From CAYTLQ01 sp964438715 (GTDB lineage Bacteria; Bacteroidota; Ignavibacteria; Ignavibacteriales; Ignavibacteriaceae), in NCBI GenBank assembly GCA_964438715.1, contig CAYTLQ010000002.1:1-41030 (forward strand): a DNA stretch of 41,030 nucleotides, written 5' to 3'. The notes under the pieces were generated by a model. That model saw only the letters and a list, made by a program, of their open reading frames with translations. It did no database searches and was not told where the DNA came from. Shown one piece after another: positions 24,063-32,637 of the stretch. Position 1 is the first letter of the stretch. Every line of letters starts with the position of its first letter. A program made the translations under genes and the position numbers.

Positions 24063-25370
24063 TCAGGATTTTATTGCCGCAACTTTTCCTGTAGCCGCAA
24101 GCTCAACTGCATCAGCAAATCTCTGCATTTCTGAGATACTAGTATAAACATTCGGAGTTATCCGAAGCCCCTTAAATCCGTTATGATTAATGGACACAGT
24201 AAAAATTTTTTTCTCATGCAACAGCCAGTTGTTCATCTTTTCCATGTCCACACCATCAATCCGGAAGGTTACAATACCACACCATTGTTCTTTATTTGCA
24301 ATGTTAGTCATAAAACTAATATTGGACATCTTCTCTGCTCTTTCAAGCCATATTGAATGTAAGTAACGCAGGCGTGCGGCTTTTCTTGCAATTCCGATCT
24401 GTTCATTAAACAGCAGGGCATCAATTATGGCATTATGTATTGCGGCAGGGTGAGTGCCTATTTCCTCAAACTTTCTTATATCTTCTGTCAATTTTTCTTC
24501 AGCCGCCATCAGTGGCCAGATATTTTTAATTTCAGATTTCTTAATGTAAAGGAATCCTGTGCCAATCGGTGCATAAGTCCATTTATGTAAACTTGAACCG
24601 AAAAAAGTACATTGAATATCGGCAAGTTTAAACGGGATATGATTGAATGAATGAGCTCCGTCGCATATAAGTGGAAGGTTATGCTCTTCAGCAAGTTTTG
24701 CAATCTTAGCAACGGGAAGGATCTGTCCCGAGAGAAATATGACATGGCTAATATGAATGACGCGGGTTTTCGGAGTTATTGCTTCTCGTAAAAGTTGTAA
24801 AATATCATCATCATTTACTAACGGAATCGGTAAAACAATTTTTTTTATGACAACACCATCACGCCTTCGTCGTTGATCCCAGGTTGTAAGCATACGCGGG
24901 TAATCCTGATCAGTTGTTAATACCTCATCACCTTTTACTAACGATAATCCGAACTGAATATTTTCCAAAGACTCACTCGCATTTCGTGTTATGGCAATTT
25001 CTTCAGTGTCACATCCAAATGATGAGGCAAGTAATGTTCGCACTGATTCAATATTTGGCTCGAGATGCCTCCACATCGTGTATGCCGGCATAAGATTGGA
25101 GTAGTCTATTTTTTCCTTTAACGAATCTATTACCTGACGAGGCGCCGGAGAAACACCTCCATTATTAAGATTGATGATAGTTCTATCTACAGGGAACATA
25201 TTCTGAATTGTGCTCCAGAAGTCCTCATCCTTTGCTATTTCTTCTGCATTCTTATTTGAAGAACTCTCTCTAATAAAAGCCCCCAGTGCATGCCTGTGTA
25301 ATTGCGGTGTCATAAGCAGAGGAAATGTGCTTAATGAAACAGATTTCTTTAAAAAATTTCTTCGATTCAT
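24063..25370 (-). CDS. Tat-exported class V aminotransferase-fold PLP enzyme
   Basis: 435 residues. The N terminus MNRRNFLKKSVSLSTFPLLM is a twin-arginine signal (RRNFLKK), so the enzyme should be exported folded with its cofactor. The body is class V aminotransferase / isopenicillin-N epimerase-like: NNGGVSPAPRQVIDSL, RNASESLENIQFGL, DQDYPRMLTTW, HISHVIFLSGQILPV, CDGAHSFNHIPF and the PLP-Lys motif GSSLHKWTYAPIGTGFLYI. Reactions of this group include racemisation, epimerisation and C-S or C-N cleavage. The substrate is unknown. It is last in the minus-strand run, 62 nt after the arginyltransferase-like gene. Confidence 0.88.
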   Translation of the reverse strand: MNRRNFLKKSVSLSTFPLLMTPQLHRHALGAFIRESSSNKNAEEIAKDEDFWSTIQNMFPVDRTIINLNNGGVSPAPRQVIDSLKEKIDYSNLMPAYTMWRHLEPNIESVRTLLASSFGCDTEEIAITRNASESLENIQFGLSLVKGDEVLTTDQDYPRMLTTWDQRRRRDGVVIKKIVLPIPLVNDDDILQLLREAITPKTRVIHISHVIFLSGQILPVAKIAKLAEEHNLPLICDGAHSFNHIPFKLADIQCTFFGSSLHKWTYAPIGTGFLYIKKSEIKNIWPLMAAEEKLTEDIRKFEEIGTHPAAIHNAIIDALLFNEQIGIARKAARLRYLHSIWLERAEKMSNISFMTNIANKEQWCGIVTFRIDGVDMEKMNNWLLHEKKIFTVSINHNGFKGLRITPNVYTSISEMQRFADAVELAATGKVAAIKS

Positions 25371-25432
25371 ATTGTCTCCGTTATTGATATGAACAATTTA
25401 TGAATATTTGTTTACAATTTTTTATTCTCCAG

Positions 25433-26113
25433 TTACACTTTAGTTTCATTAAACGGCAGCCATTCACCATTCCAATCAAAATACTCAAGAGCATGAAAAT
25501 GCTTTTTATAATCGTAAAATGAATTACAGTTATAGATATAGCCATGATAATAGTACCTTTTTTCAAGTTTTATCGAATACTCTATTTCTTTTAGAATAGT
25601 GAATATCCCGGGACTATAGCTGGAATAAGATGGATCATACATAGCATAAATGGAGGATGTGCTTTCACTTCCAATATCCAGAAAACTCGCTGCAATGATT
25701 TTTTCCCGATCTTTAACAATTAGTGTTTCGTTTTTGCATGGCATTGTGGAAGGATGTTCTGAAAAAAAATCGTGAAGATTTTCAGGTCTATTTTCAGTGA
25801 ATTTTTCTCTGTGCAGGAGAAATAGGTCGATAAGTTCCTGAGTAATTATAGTCGGAGTAAATTCATGAGTAAAGCAGGAGTTTTTTCTTTCTATTCTCCT
25901 TTGCTTTTTTGTCATCCTGAAATCATTCAGATCTATCCTCAGAGGGAGCACTCTGACAGCTTCATGATTATACAATGTTACATTATACCGATAAAAATAA
26001 GTACCGAAGTGTCTCCAACCCTGCGAGAGTAAAATATCAAATAAAACCGGATGGATTTTCTCAGCGCTGAATTCCTGAGAAATAACATTGCTCTTATCTT
26101 GCCGGTGATTCAT
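25433..26113 (-). CDS. Arginyl-tRNA--protein transferase-like protein lacking the N-terminal cysteine cluster
   Basis: 226 residues matching the ATE/Bpt family. Early part: LLSQGWRHFGTYFYRY, VRVLPLRIDLNDF, then KKQRRIERKN. Late part: AASFLDIGSESTSSIYAMYDP, YSPGIFTILKEIEYSIKLEKRYYYHGYIYN and FDWNGEWLPF. Known members transfer Arg or Leu from tRNA to N termini of proteins and mark them for degradation. Between YFYRY and VRVLPLR the usual CxxCxxC-type cluster is replaced by NVTLYNHEA, with no Cys. GNAT-fold features for transfer remain. It sits 60 nt downstream of the YkuD-like gene, which is an unusual neighbour. It may have a different acceptor. Confidence 0.8.
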   Translation of the reverse strand: MNHRQDKSNVISQEFSAEKIHPVLFDILLSQGWRHFGTYFYRYNVTLYNHEAVRVLPLRIDLNDFRMTKKQRRIERKNSCFTHEFTPTIITQELIDLFLLHREKFTENRPENLHDFFSEHPSTMPCKNETLIVKDREKIIAASFLDIGSESTSSIYAMYDPSYSSYSPGIFTILKEIEYSIKLEKRYYYHGYIYNCNSFYDYKKHFHALEYFDWNGEWLPFNETKV

Positions 26114-26173
26114 ATTAGGCTATCAAATACTGATGATAAAAGTTATGATGAATGGAGGATAATCCATTTACAG

Positions 26174-27415
26174 TTATTTTCTGAGGAATGAAATAATATC
26201 ATCAATTTTGACGGGAGCCGGAGCATCATCTATTTCTACAACAATGAGGTACCCACGCGAATGGAATGCTTTAGGAGGTATATGCCTAATAAATCTCTGC
26301 TGGTCCGAAACTACTTGTTTTCCCGTTTCCATATCCCACTCTTCATAAATACATAAACATCCTTGAGTAGGTGTGTTTGGATAATATGTTTTTCCTTTAT
26401 ATAAGTGAGAACTGATTGTTGTTCCATGAGCTATAATTTCATTCCTTCCAGCCTTTCCTGCGTAATAAGCCTCTTGTATAGGAGTATAGTTTTTCCACGA
26501 AGATGGGAGTAACGCCTTATATTGTTCCAATGATATAGCGGAATCAGTTAAAGTGCTATCATGAAAGAATAATTGTGCAGGAACTTCAAAGGGAAGAGCT
26601 GTTTGAATATTTGTTGTAGGTCCAATAAAGATATTTTTTGAATTGTCTGTTCCCAAAATAGTGAAAATACCTTGCGGTGTATTACCGTTGGTAAGATAAC
26701 CGGGCAGATTGGAAATCGAACGAGCCAACTGGGGAACAGCAAGTATCTTATTGCCTGAGTTTATAAATGTGCCGTTATAGCGGGCAATCACAATACCCGG
26801 ATAGTCTCTGTTTTTTCTTTGGATACTGAAAATGATGAGGTTCGCCCCGCCAAAATCTGCATAGAACAAATCACGAAGCGGTGGAGTTAAGGGAGTGGTC
26901 GTAGCAAGTTGGTTACTTAGAGAATAAAGAATTGGTTGTTGCTCCCACTCCGGAAATTTCTGTCTCATATTGTTAAGAAGTAACTCATTACTGACATTAT
27001 TTTTCATTAAATAATTTGCCGCCATAGCAAATATTTTCGGGTTATCTGTTTTATTTAAGATGATTGATACTTTATCTTTGAACTCATTGGGAAAGAGTGT
27101 ATAAGCGGCTTCGAGAAGCGCACGAATAGTGTTGTTGGAATAATCATCAAAATTCAAAAGGCAGGAATGAATAGTTTTCATTAAACGGGTAGGGTTGTAT
27201 AGTGTTACTTCAGATGCCCATAAAACATCTGCTAGAATTTTTTCATCATTCGATTTTAAGAAATTATCAATTCCTGTTTCAATTCTTTGAACATACCCGG
27301 AATTAAATTTATTTAACTCATCTAGTACAAAGGGATCTAAAATAACTTCCTGTCCGGGGGTGAACTTAACAGGTAAAAAAAGGATACATAGAAAGAAAAA
27401 TACTGTTTTATTCAT
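26174..27415 (-). CDS. Exported protein with a divergent L,D-transpeptidase (YkuD)-like C terminus
   Basis: 413 residues from the ATG at 27413-27415 (a TTG at 27424 is also in frame). Signal peptide MNKTVFFFLCILFLPVKFTPG. Residues about 25-180 are alpha-helical and HEAT-like. The remainder is beta-rich. Near the C terminus IIAHGTTISSHLYKG is followed by TPTQGCLCIYEE, matching the H-G-T and (S/T)-x-G-C pattern of L,D-transpeptidases, with Cys as the likely nucleophile. The usual Arg/Asn after GC is replaced by LC. It may cross-link or hydrolyse peptide in the periplasm. It starts 5 nt after the epimerase stop, so the two are coupled. The family assignment is an inference from this motif. Confidence 0.6.
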   Translation of the reverse strand: MNKTVFFFLCILFLPVKFTPGQEVILDPFVLDELNKFNSGYVQRIETGIDNFLKSNDEKILADVLWASEVTLYNPTRLMKTIHSCLLNFDDYSNNTIRALLEAAYTLFPNEFKDKVSIILNKTDNPKIFAMAANYLMKNNVSNELLLNNMRQKFPEWEQQPILYSLSNQLATTTPLTPPLRDLFYADFGGANLIIFSIQRKNRDYPGIVIARYNGTFINSGNKILAVPQLARSISNLPGYLTNGNTPQGIFTILGTDNSKNIFIGPTTNIQTALPFEVPAQLFFHDSTLTDSAISLEQYKALLPSSWKNYTPIQEAYYAGKAGRNEIIAHGTTISSHLYKGKTYYPNTPTQGCLCIYEEWDMETGKQVVSDQQRFIRHIPPKAFHSRGYLIVVEIDDAPAPVKIDDIISFLRK

Positions 27416-27420
27416 ATCTG

Positions 27421-28398
27421 TCAATTTGAATGGTATTCCACATCAGCGCTAAATGTTCTCTGCGATCCGGGCAGAATGAGAATTTCGGAAAGGAATTCTT
27501 CCCGATTTAAAGCATTAGTAATAAATTCTACCGGTTCCAACGCGATTGACTGGCGAGGCCGAAGACTGAGACCATCACCTGTATAAACATAAACGACACC
27601 CCGTTGTTGCGAAAGAGTTATTTTCCTTTCGGTTTCAGGATCATACAATGTTGTAATAATTTTGCCGTTACTTTTTGTAAGGTCAGTATAACAAAAGTTG
27701 ATCATGTTATTTCCGATTGTTCTTTCAGTTATTGTTCTTGAATCCGAAAAATCCCTTCCCGTTTGCATTCTGATATTTTCCCTAAAATCCCCTTCCACCG
27801 GTAGTAACTTTTCATCCGTTTTCACTATCGTAACAGACGGTACTGAGAGGCAACATTTTTCTAAAGGTGTTCCGGGTAAAAAGAAATATGGATGCCAGCC
27901 ACAGCCAAAGGGCAACGGATTGCTACCTTCGTTAATTCCGGTAATCGAAACAGTTAGTTTGTTTGGTTGAATAGTGTAGGTAACTGTTATTTTTAATAAA
28001 AACGGATACTCCGGGATTTTACCGGTACAAAACCCATCATAGCTGAGTGCAACAGAGGCGATATCCTGAGATAACGCGATATTGTTTACTTCAAAAATCT
28101 TGTCATGAATTAAACCATGAATTGCCGGAGGGGGAATTGTGTATGATTTTCCACGGAAATGAAAGGAATTATCTTTTAATTTATTCGAAAATGGCGCCAT
28201 AATCCAGGAACGGGCTCCTGACCCGGTAAGTATCTCATCCTCAGTTCTAAAGCCGTCGAGAATATTTGCATTCATAGACGGTGCAAAAGCTGTTACAATC
28301 CCTCCACGCAAACAAATCTCCAGGAATGAGCCTAAAGTATCATTAAAAATGCGTAAACCTCCAAGTTTGCCATAGTGTATTTCCGAAACCTGAAACAT
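27421..28398 (-). CDS. Aldose 1-epimerase family protein
   Basis: 325 residues of galactose mutarotase-like beta-sandwich. Motifs: MAPFSNKLKDNSFHFRGKSY (substrate Asn/Arg region), AIHGLIHDK (catalytic His), FGCGWHPYFFLPG (second His) and SIALEPVEFITN (catalytic Glu). It interconverts alpha and beta anomers of a hexose. It lies 24 nt downstream of the AAC(3)-like gene and overlaps regulation with the GH94 phosphorylase, so it may act on sugars released by that enzyme. Its last codons are 5 nt from the next ATG. Confidence 0.9.
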   Translation of the reverse strand: MFQVSEIHYGKLGGLRIFNDTLGSFLEICLRGGIVTAFAPSMNANILDGFRTEDEILTGSGARSWIMAPFSNKLKDNSFHFRGKSYTIPPPAIHGLIHDKIFEVNNIALSQDIASVALSYDGFCTGKIPEYPFLLKITVTYTIQPNKLTVSITGINEGSNPLPFGCGWHPYFFLPGTPLEKCCLSVPSVTIVKTDEKLLPVEGDFRENIRMQTGRDFSDSRTITERTIGNNMINFCYTDLTKSNGKIITTLYDPETERKITLSQQRGVVYVYTGDGLSLRPRQSIALEPVEFITNALNREEFLSEILILPGSQRTFSADVEYHSN

Positions 28399-28422
28399 AG
28401 ATAAGCCGGTTAGTTAAACTTA

Positions 28423-29223
28423 TTAAATGGTTTTTCTCCGTGACTCACAAGTCGGACAGATACCTTTTGGACAGAGAAGAAAATACGGATCATTTTCTAA
28501 TTTTGTTAAAGTCACTTGTAACATACTTTTGCAATTTAATAAATATGAGCATAAAGTGCCCTCTATATGTACATTTGCTTCTGCAGTATCAATTACCAGT
28601 TCCAAAACATTATTGAAGGATTTACTACAACCGGGAGCTTGCAAAACCGTATGTTTACCAAAAATCGATTGTGCTTCAGGTTCAACTCCTGCATGGTACC
28701 AGGGGAAAATATCGGTATAACTTTGCGGCATTATGTTTTCAATATAATGCAAAAAGGAACATGAAGTTAGGTCGGTGCCTAAATGAAGGATAAAACAATT
28801 TGGCGCTTTTGCGAACCATTCCATCGGACTACCCAAACCGAGAGGACTTAAAGGTAGAGAAAACAACGATGGGAAATCTGATGCGTAACCGGTAACAGCA
28901 AATGAATGAGTAGGGGAGGGGGTTCGTTTAACATTTTCCGATTGCCTGAATACCTCAGAGATATATCCGGTTTTTGAAGGACTCAATTCGGGATGATAGA
29001 TCTCTCCCGATCCATCCTTTTTGCAGTAACAGTATGTAAAAACCGGAAATACAACTGAGCCCGAATCTCCGACCAAGTTCCTCAAATCCGATATGATTTG
29101 ATACGCAGTTATATCATGGAATCTTCCGCGAATAGCTTTAAATGAGGAATGAACGATAATATGCATTCCGGGCGTTATACCACAATCTATAAGGTAATTT
29201 CTAAATTCTGACTCAGATTGCAA
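28423..29223 (-). CDS. AAC(3)-family N-acetyltransferase, likely sugar/cofactor enzyme
   Basis: 266 residues of the antibiotic acetyltransferase (AAC(3)/FdhC) fold. Motifs: GMHIIVHSSFKAIRG, GSVVFPVFTY, TPSPTHSFAVTGYA, LGLGSPMEWFAKAPNCFILHLG and SFLHYIE. The His in PTHSFAV and the HSS motif are family active-site elements. C-terminal CxxxxCxxC (CPKGICPTCE) is an unusual Cys-rich tail. It uses acetyl-CoA. A resistance role is not indicated: it is embedded 18 nt from a GH94 gene and 24 nt from an epimerase, which suggests acetylation of an amino sugar or a metabolite. Cytosolic. Confidence 0.85.
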   Translation of the reverse strand: MQSESEFRNYLIDCGITPGMHIIVHSSFKAIRGRFHDITAYQIISDLRNLVGDSGSVVFPVFTYCYCKKDGSGEIYHPELSPSKTGYISEVFRQSENVKRTPSPTHSFAVTGYASDFPSLFSLPLSPLGLGSPMEWFAKAPNCFILHLGTDLTSCSFLHYIENIMPQSYTDIFPWYHAGVEPEAQSIFGKHTVLQAPGCSKSFNNVLELVIDTAEANVHIEGTLCSYLLNCKSMLQVTLTKLENDPYFLLCPKGICPTCESRRKTI

Positions 29224-29241
29224 TTTACCGCCCGAAAGCTT

Positions 29242-31644
29242 TTACATTGTTATTTCAACTGTAATTGTATCGTCGTTATAATTTTTTACATTAATGAAAT
29301 TTGAATCCGCCGGTACACCATTTATAAGGATAGAAGAAAATCCTGTATTTTTTCCATTAGGATTGTGCACAATCAGTTTTATCAACTTGCCGCGGAATAT
29401 TCTTTCAGCTTTAAATCCTTTCCATTTTTTGGGAATTTTCGGGTGGATTGTAATGCCGGATAATGAAGTCTTAAATCCGAGTATATAGTCTAAACCAATT
29501 CTTAACATCCACACCGCCGTACCGGTAAGCCATGAATGACTTGCTTGTCCCTCAGTTTCATGATCGGGGCTAGTTACATATTCAGCAAAAACATAAGGCT
29601 CTACTTCATATCGGTCAATTCTCTTACTGGAATTAAGTGGAAGCATCCTTGTGTAAATGTCGTACGCAAAATCTATGTCACCATCGATTAGTGCAGCAAG
29701 CACAAACCATGATGAAGCATGATTGAATATTGCGCCATTTTCTTTTTTACCGGGGACACACCGTGAAATCAGTCCGACATCTTCTTCTACAGTTGTATAG
29801 GAAGGCCAGCAGATTTGGATACCATTTGGGCGGGCAAGATATTTTTTGACCGAAGCAAGAGCTGTTTTTCCTTTTTGCTTTTCTGCCATTCCCGAGATGA
29901 CTGACCATGTCTGTGAATTGATAAATATTTTACCTTGCGTTGCAGTGTGTGTGCCAAGCGGCTCGCCATTATCCTTAAATGCTCGGATGAACCATTCGCC
30001 GTCCCATGCTACTTCATTTACTGTTTTACTGAGGTATTCATATTCAATTTTCCATCTTTCAAGTGTCTCCTTATCATTCTGATGTTCAAGAAGTTCGAAT
30101 GTTTTTGTGATGATATAACCAAGGAAAAAAGCGCCCCAGATAGTTTCGCCTTTGCCTTGCGGGCCTACTTTATCCAGAGTATCGTTCCAATCACCATTCA
30201 TTATCTTTGGAATACCTCGCTCACTTGTAGCTGTGAGAGCAAAATCTACAGCATTTTTCATGTGCTCGTACACTGTTCCACTACCACCATCATAGTAAGG
30301 CACATTTTCATTAAGGATGGTGAAATCGGCAGTTTCTTTAAGGTACTCTATTATTCCGAATGGAATCCAGAGAGGTGTATCGGAGTGGTTGGTTCTTTCG
30401 CCCCAATCAGTAAGTTTGAAGAAATTATGTAAAGTTGATCCATCTTTAAATTGAAAACGAAGTGCATTTAACAGACGGGCACGAACTTTTTGGGGGTGAG
30501 CAATTACCACACCCAAAATATCCTGAAACTGATCTCTCATCCCGGTACCAAATAGCAACCCGCCATGATAATACCCGGAATTCCTTGCCATGTCGAAAGT
30601 AACAGCAGCCTGATACTGATTCCAAACATTCAACATTGTATTAAATTCCTGATCGGGGGTTTCCACCTGAATATGAGCGAGATATTCATTCCAGTAGTTC
30701 TTCAATTCAGAAAATTTCTCATCACAAAAATTAACCGAGCGCAGATGTCCGAGTGTGACTGCAACTTCTTTCTCGGGTTTATCCTTGGGAGCCAGTGAAA
30801 GAGAAATTGCAAATTCAACTGTTTCGCCGGCGCTGAGGGTAATTTTTGATTGTAAAGCGGCAATCGGATCCCCTGCAGTAATTTCACTGTTTCTCATCTT
30901 TCCTTCTTCGATGGCAATAGGATTAGATTCTGACCGCCACTTTCCAATGAATTGATCAAGACCTCCATCAAATCCCGATATAGGGAGAGAGGAAGTAAAG
31001 TATAGTTTGTATTTCCAGTCTATGTTCGGTTGTTCCACAGAAACCTTTCGGTTGAGTACCCAGTATCTGCGGGTGCACACCAGCGCCTTAATTTTTTTAT
31101 CGAAGTGAATATCAGTAAAATGTTTATCATTAGGCTGATTGATGATGTCATTCAGAGCATTGCCCATCATGAGTTCAACAAACGAGTAAATTTCAAGTTT
31201 CTTAGGTTTCCTGCCGGTATTTTTTAACGACACCCGCCATATTTCACCATCGACATCGCGAGGTACAAAATAAGTAAGCTCACATTCAAGTTTGTCGAAT
31301 GCGGTTTTAATTGAAGTGTACCCCTGACCGTGCCGGCATTCATATTTTTCATATTCAGCATCTAAGGTTGGTGCCCAACTGAGCGACCAATATTTACCTG
31401 ATTGAGAGTCTTTTACGATTACATACCGCCCGGGTCTATCCCAAGGTAAAGAATTGTATCTCATCCTTGTTAGTCTGTTATCCCGGGGAGTATCATAGAA
31501 ACTGAAACCTCCGCCGGTATGGGAGATCAGCCCCATGTACCTGTCATTCCAGATATAATTGAACCAAGGCCTGGGAGTTCTGGGGTCTGTGATTACAAAT
31601 TCACGCTTATCTTTGGAGAAATAACCATATTTATTTTTTAACAT
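29242..31644 (-). CDS. GH94 family glycoside phosphorylase (cellobiose phosphorylase-like)
   Basis: 800 residues, the length of cellobiose phosphorylases. The N-terminal domain opens YGYFSKDKREFVITDPRTP and WFNYIWNDRYMGLISHTGGGFSFY. The (alpha/alpha)6 catalytic domain holds GLLFGTGMRDQFQDILG (phosphate/substrate loop), NGDWNDTLDKVGPQGKGE with the catalytic Asp in GDWND (about residues 484-488), FNHASSWFVLAAL and EGQASHSWLTGTAVWM. It phosphorolyses a beta-glucoside disaccharide to a sugar 1-phosphate plus a sugar. The exact donor (cellobiose, laminaribiose, chitobiose) cannot be set. It is first of the minus-strand run leading to the acetyltransferase and epimerase. Cytosolic, no signal peptide. 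Confidence 0.95.
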   Translation of the reverse strand: MLKNKYGYFSKDKREFVITDPRTPRPWFNYIWNDRYMGLISHTGGGFSFYDTPRDNRLTRMRYNSLPWDRPGRYVIVKDSQSGKYWSLSWAPTLDAEYEKYECRHGQGYTSIKTAFDKLECELTYFVPRDVDGEIWRVSLKNTGRKPKKLEIYSFVELMMGNALNDIINQPNDKHFTDIHFDKKIKALVCTRRYWVLNRKVSVEQPNIDWKYKLYFTSSLPISGFDGGLDQFIGKWRSESNPIAIEEGKMRNSEITAGDPIAALQSKITLSAGETVEFAISLSLAPKDKPEKEVAVTLGHLRSVNFCDEKFSELKNYWNEYLAHIQVETPDQEFNTMLNVWNQYQAAVTFDMARNSGYYHGGLLFGTGMRDQFQDILGVVIAHPQKVRARLLNALRFQFKDGSTLHNFFKLTDWGERTNHSDTPLWIPFGIIEYLKETADFTILNENVPYYDGGSGTVYEHMKNAVDFALTATSERGIPKIMNGDWNDTLDKVGPQGKGETIWGAFFLGYIITKTFELLEHQNDKETLERWKIEYEYLSKTVNEVAWDGEWFIRAFKDNGEPLGTHTATQGKIFINSQTWSVISGMAEKQKGKTALASVKKYLARPNGIQICWPSYTTVEEDVGLISRCVPGKKENGAIFNHASSWFVLAALIDGDIDFAYDIYTRMLPLNSSKRIDRYEVEPYVFAEYVTSPDHETEGQASHSWLTGTAVWMLRIGLDYILGFKTSLSGITIHPKIPKKWKGFKAERIFRGKLIKLIVHNPNGKNTGFSSILINGVPADSNFINVKNYNDDTITVEITM

Positions 31645-31739
31645 AAAATCCTGAGAGGTTTAGTTTTCGATTTGTAAAGTTAATGAAATGTCAATGAATG
31701 TGGAAAGAGGAAGGATAAGGAGCTTTGAAATATCGTTGT

Positions 31740-32327
31740 TTAAAATCCCGCAACTCTTATCACATTTGAAACACCTACTCTTATCATCATTACAGCAATT
31801 GCCGCAAGGAAAAGAGAGGCTACTTTTGCGAATGCCCGGGTTCCACCTTCACCCATAATTTTTATAATCAGATTGGAATATCTCAGAACAAACCATACGA
31901 TAATAAAATTCAGTGCCATAGAGAACACTGTATAAAGAAAACCAAACTGATCAATAAGTATCAAAATTGTTGTTAATGCGGCAGGTCCCATTATTAGCGG
32001 AATACCAAGCGGTACTATCCCAATTTTTGAGGAGGGAGTTTTTCTTTCTTCAGAGGAAAATAAAATATCGTTAATAGAAAGTATTAATAAAATAATCCCG
32101 CCGGCAATTCTGAAATCATCTATTGTAATACCCATAAAATCGAGTATGAGTTTACCACTGATAAGAAAAAGAAGAGCGATGACAAATGCAGTGGCAACAG
32201 CTTCGCTGATAAGTTTGTGTCTTTCCTTTACTGAAATATCCTCAGTAATGCCAAGAAAAATTGGCACAGTGCCTATAATGTCAATTGCAACAAAAAGAGG
32301 AATAAAGGATAAAAAGAACTCTTTCAA
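31740..32327 (-). CDS. MarC family integral membrane protein
   Basis: About 195 residues with six transmembrane segments; FFLSFIPLFVAIDIIGTVPIFLG, GITIDDFRIAGGIILLILSI and GIVPLGIPLIMGPAALTTI are MarC/UPF0056 signatures. The frame is open to 32450, but its first ~25 codons translate tRNA-Pro read on the same strand and cannot be protein. The first plausible start after the tRNA is TTG at 32325-32327, giving LKEFFLSFIPLF. The function of MarC proteins is not established (an early link to multiple antibiotic resistance was not upheld). It is transcribed just downstream of the tRNA. Confidence 0.87.
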   Translation of the reverse strand: MKEFFLSFIPLFVAIDIIGTVPIFLGITEDISVKERHKLISEAVATAFVIALLFLISGKLILDFMGITIDDFRIAGGIILLILSINDILFSSEERKTPSSKIGIVPLGIPLIMGPAALTTILILIDQFGFLYTVFSMALNFIIVWFVLRYSNLIIKIMGEGGTRAFAKVASLFLAAIAVMMIRVGVSNVIRVAGF

Positions 32328-32376
32328 ACCGTATCCAATGAAAAAATAAATTGTGTTTAAAGCGCAGGTCAGAGAA

Positions 32377-32454
32377 TGGTCGGGGTGATAGGATTCGAAC
32401 CTACGGCCTCTTCGTCCCGAACGAAGCGCGCTAGCCAGGCTGCGCCACACCCCG
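32377..32454 (-). tRNA. tRNA-Pro (anticodon CGG)
   Basis: 78 nt including encoded CCA (32377-32379 as TGG on plus). Acceptor CGGGGTG pairs with CACCCCG (7 bp), the D-arm GCGCAGCCTGGCTAGCGC is intact, anticodon stem CTTCG/CGAAG surrounds loop TTCGGGA with anticodon CGG at 32417-32419, and the T-arm contains GGTTCGAATCC. It reads CCG codons. The MarC gene follows on the same strand 49 nt later. Confidence 0.97.
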
Positions 32455-32637
32455 TAAACTAGCTCACAAATTTACTAATTTTTAGCTAAAGGACAAAGAA
32501 AAAATCTTCTTTTTTCTGACTTGCACTTGCTTTTATTCTTTTTTTATAATATCTTATAAAAACTAAATAAAGTAAAGATTTAAGTAAATTCGTTTACTTA
32601 TTAATTTTGAAATACCCAATAAATGGAAGGCGGAACC

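Noticed and set aside
28423..29223. Acquired aminoglycoside-resistance gene
   Set aside because: No mobile element, composition like its neighbours, and a metabolic gene context.
32328..32450. 5' part of the MarC reading frame
   Set aside because: It translates tRNA-Pro and the short gap after it, not protein.
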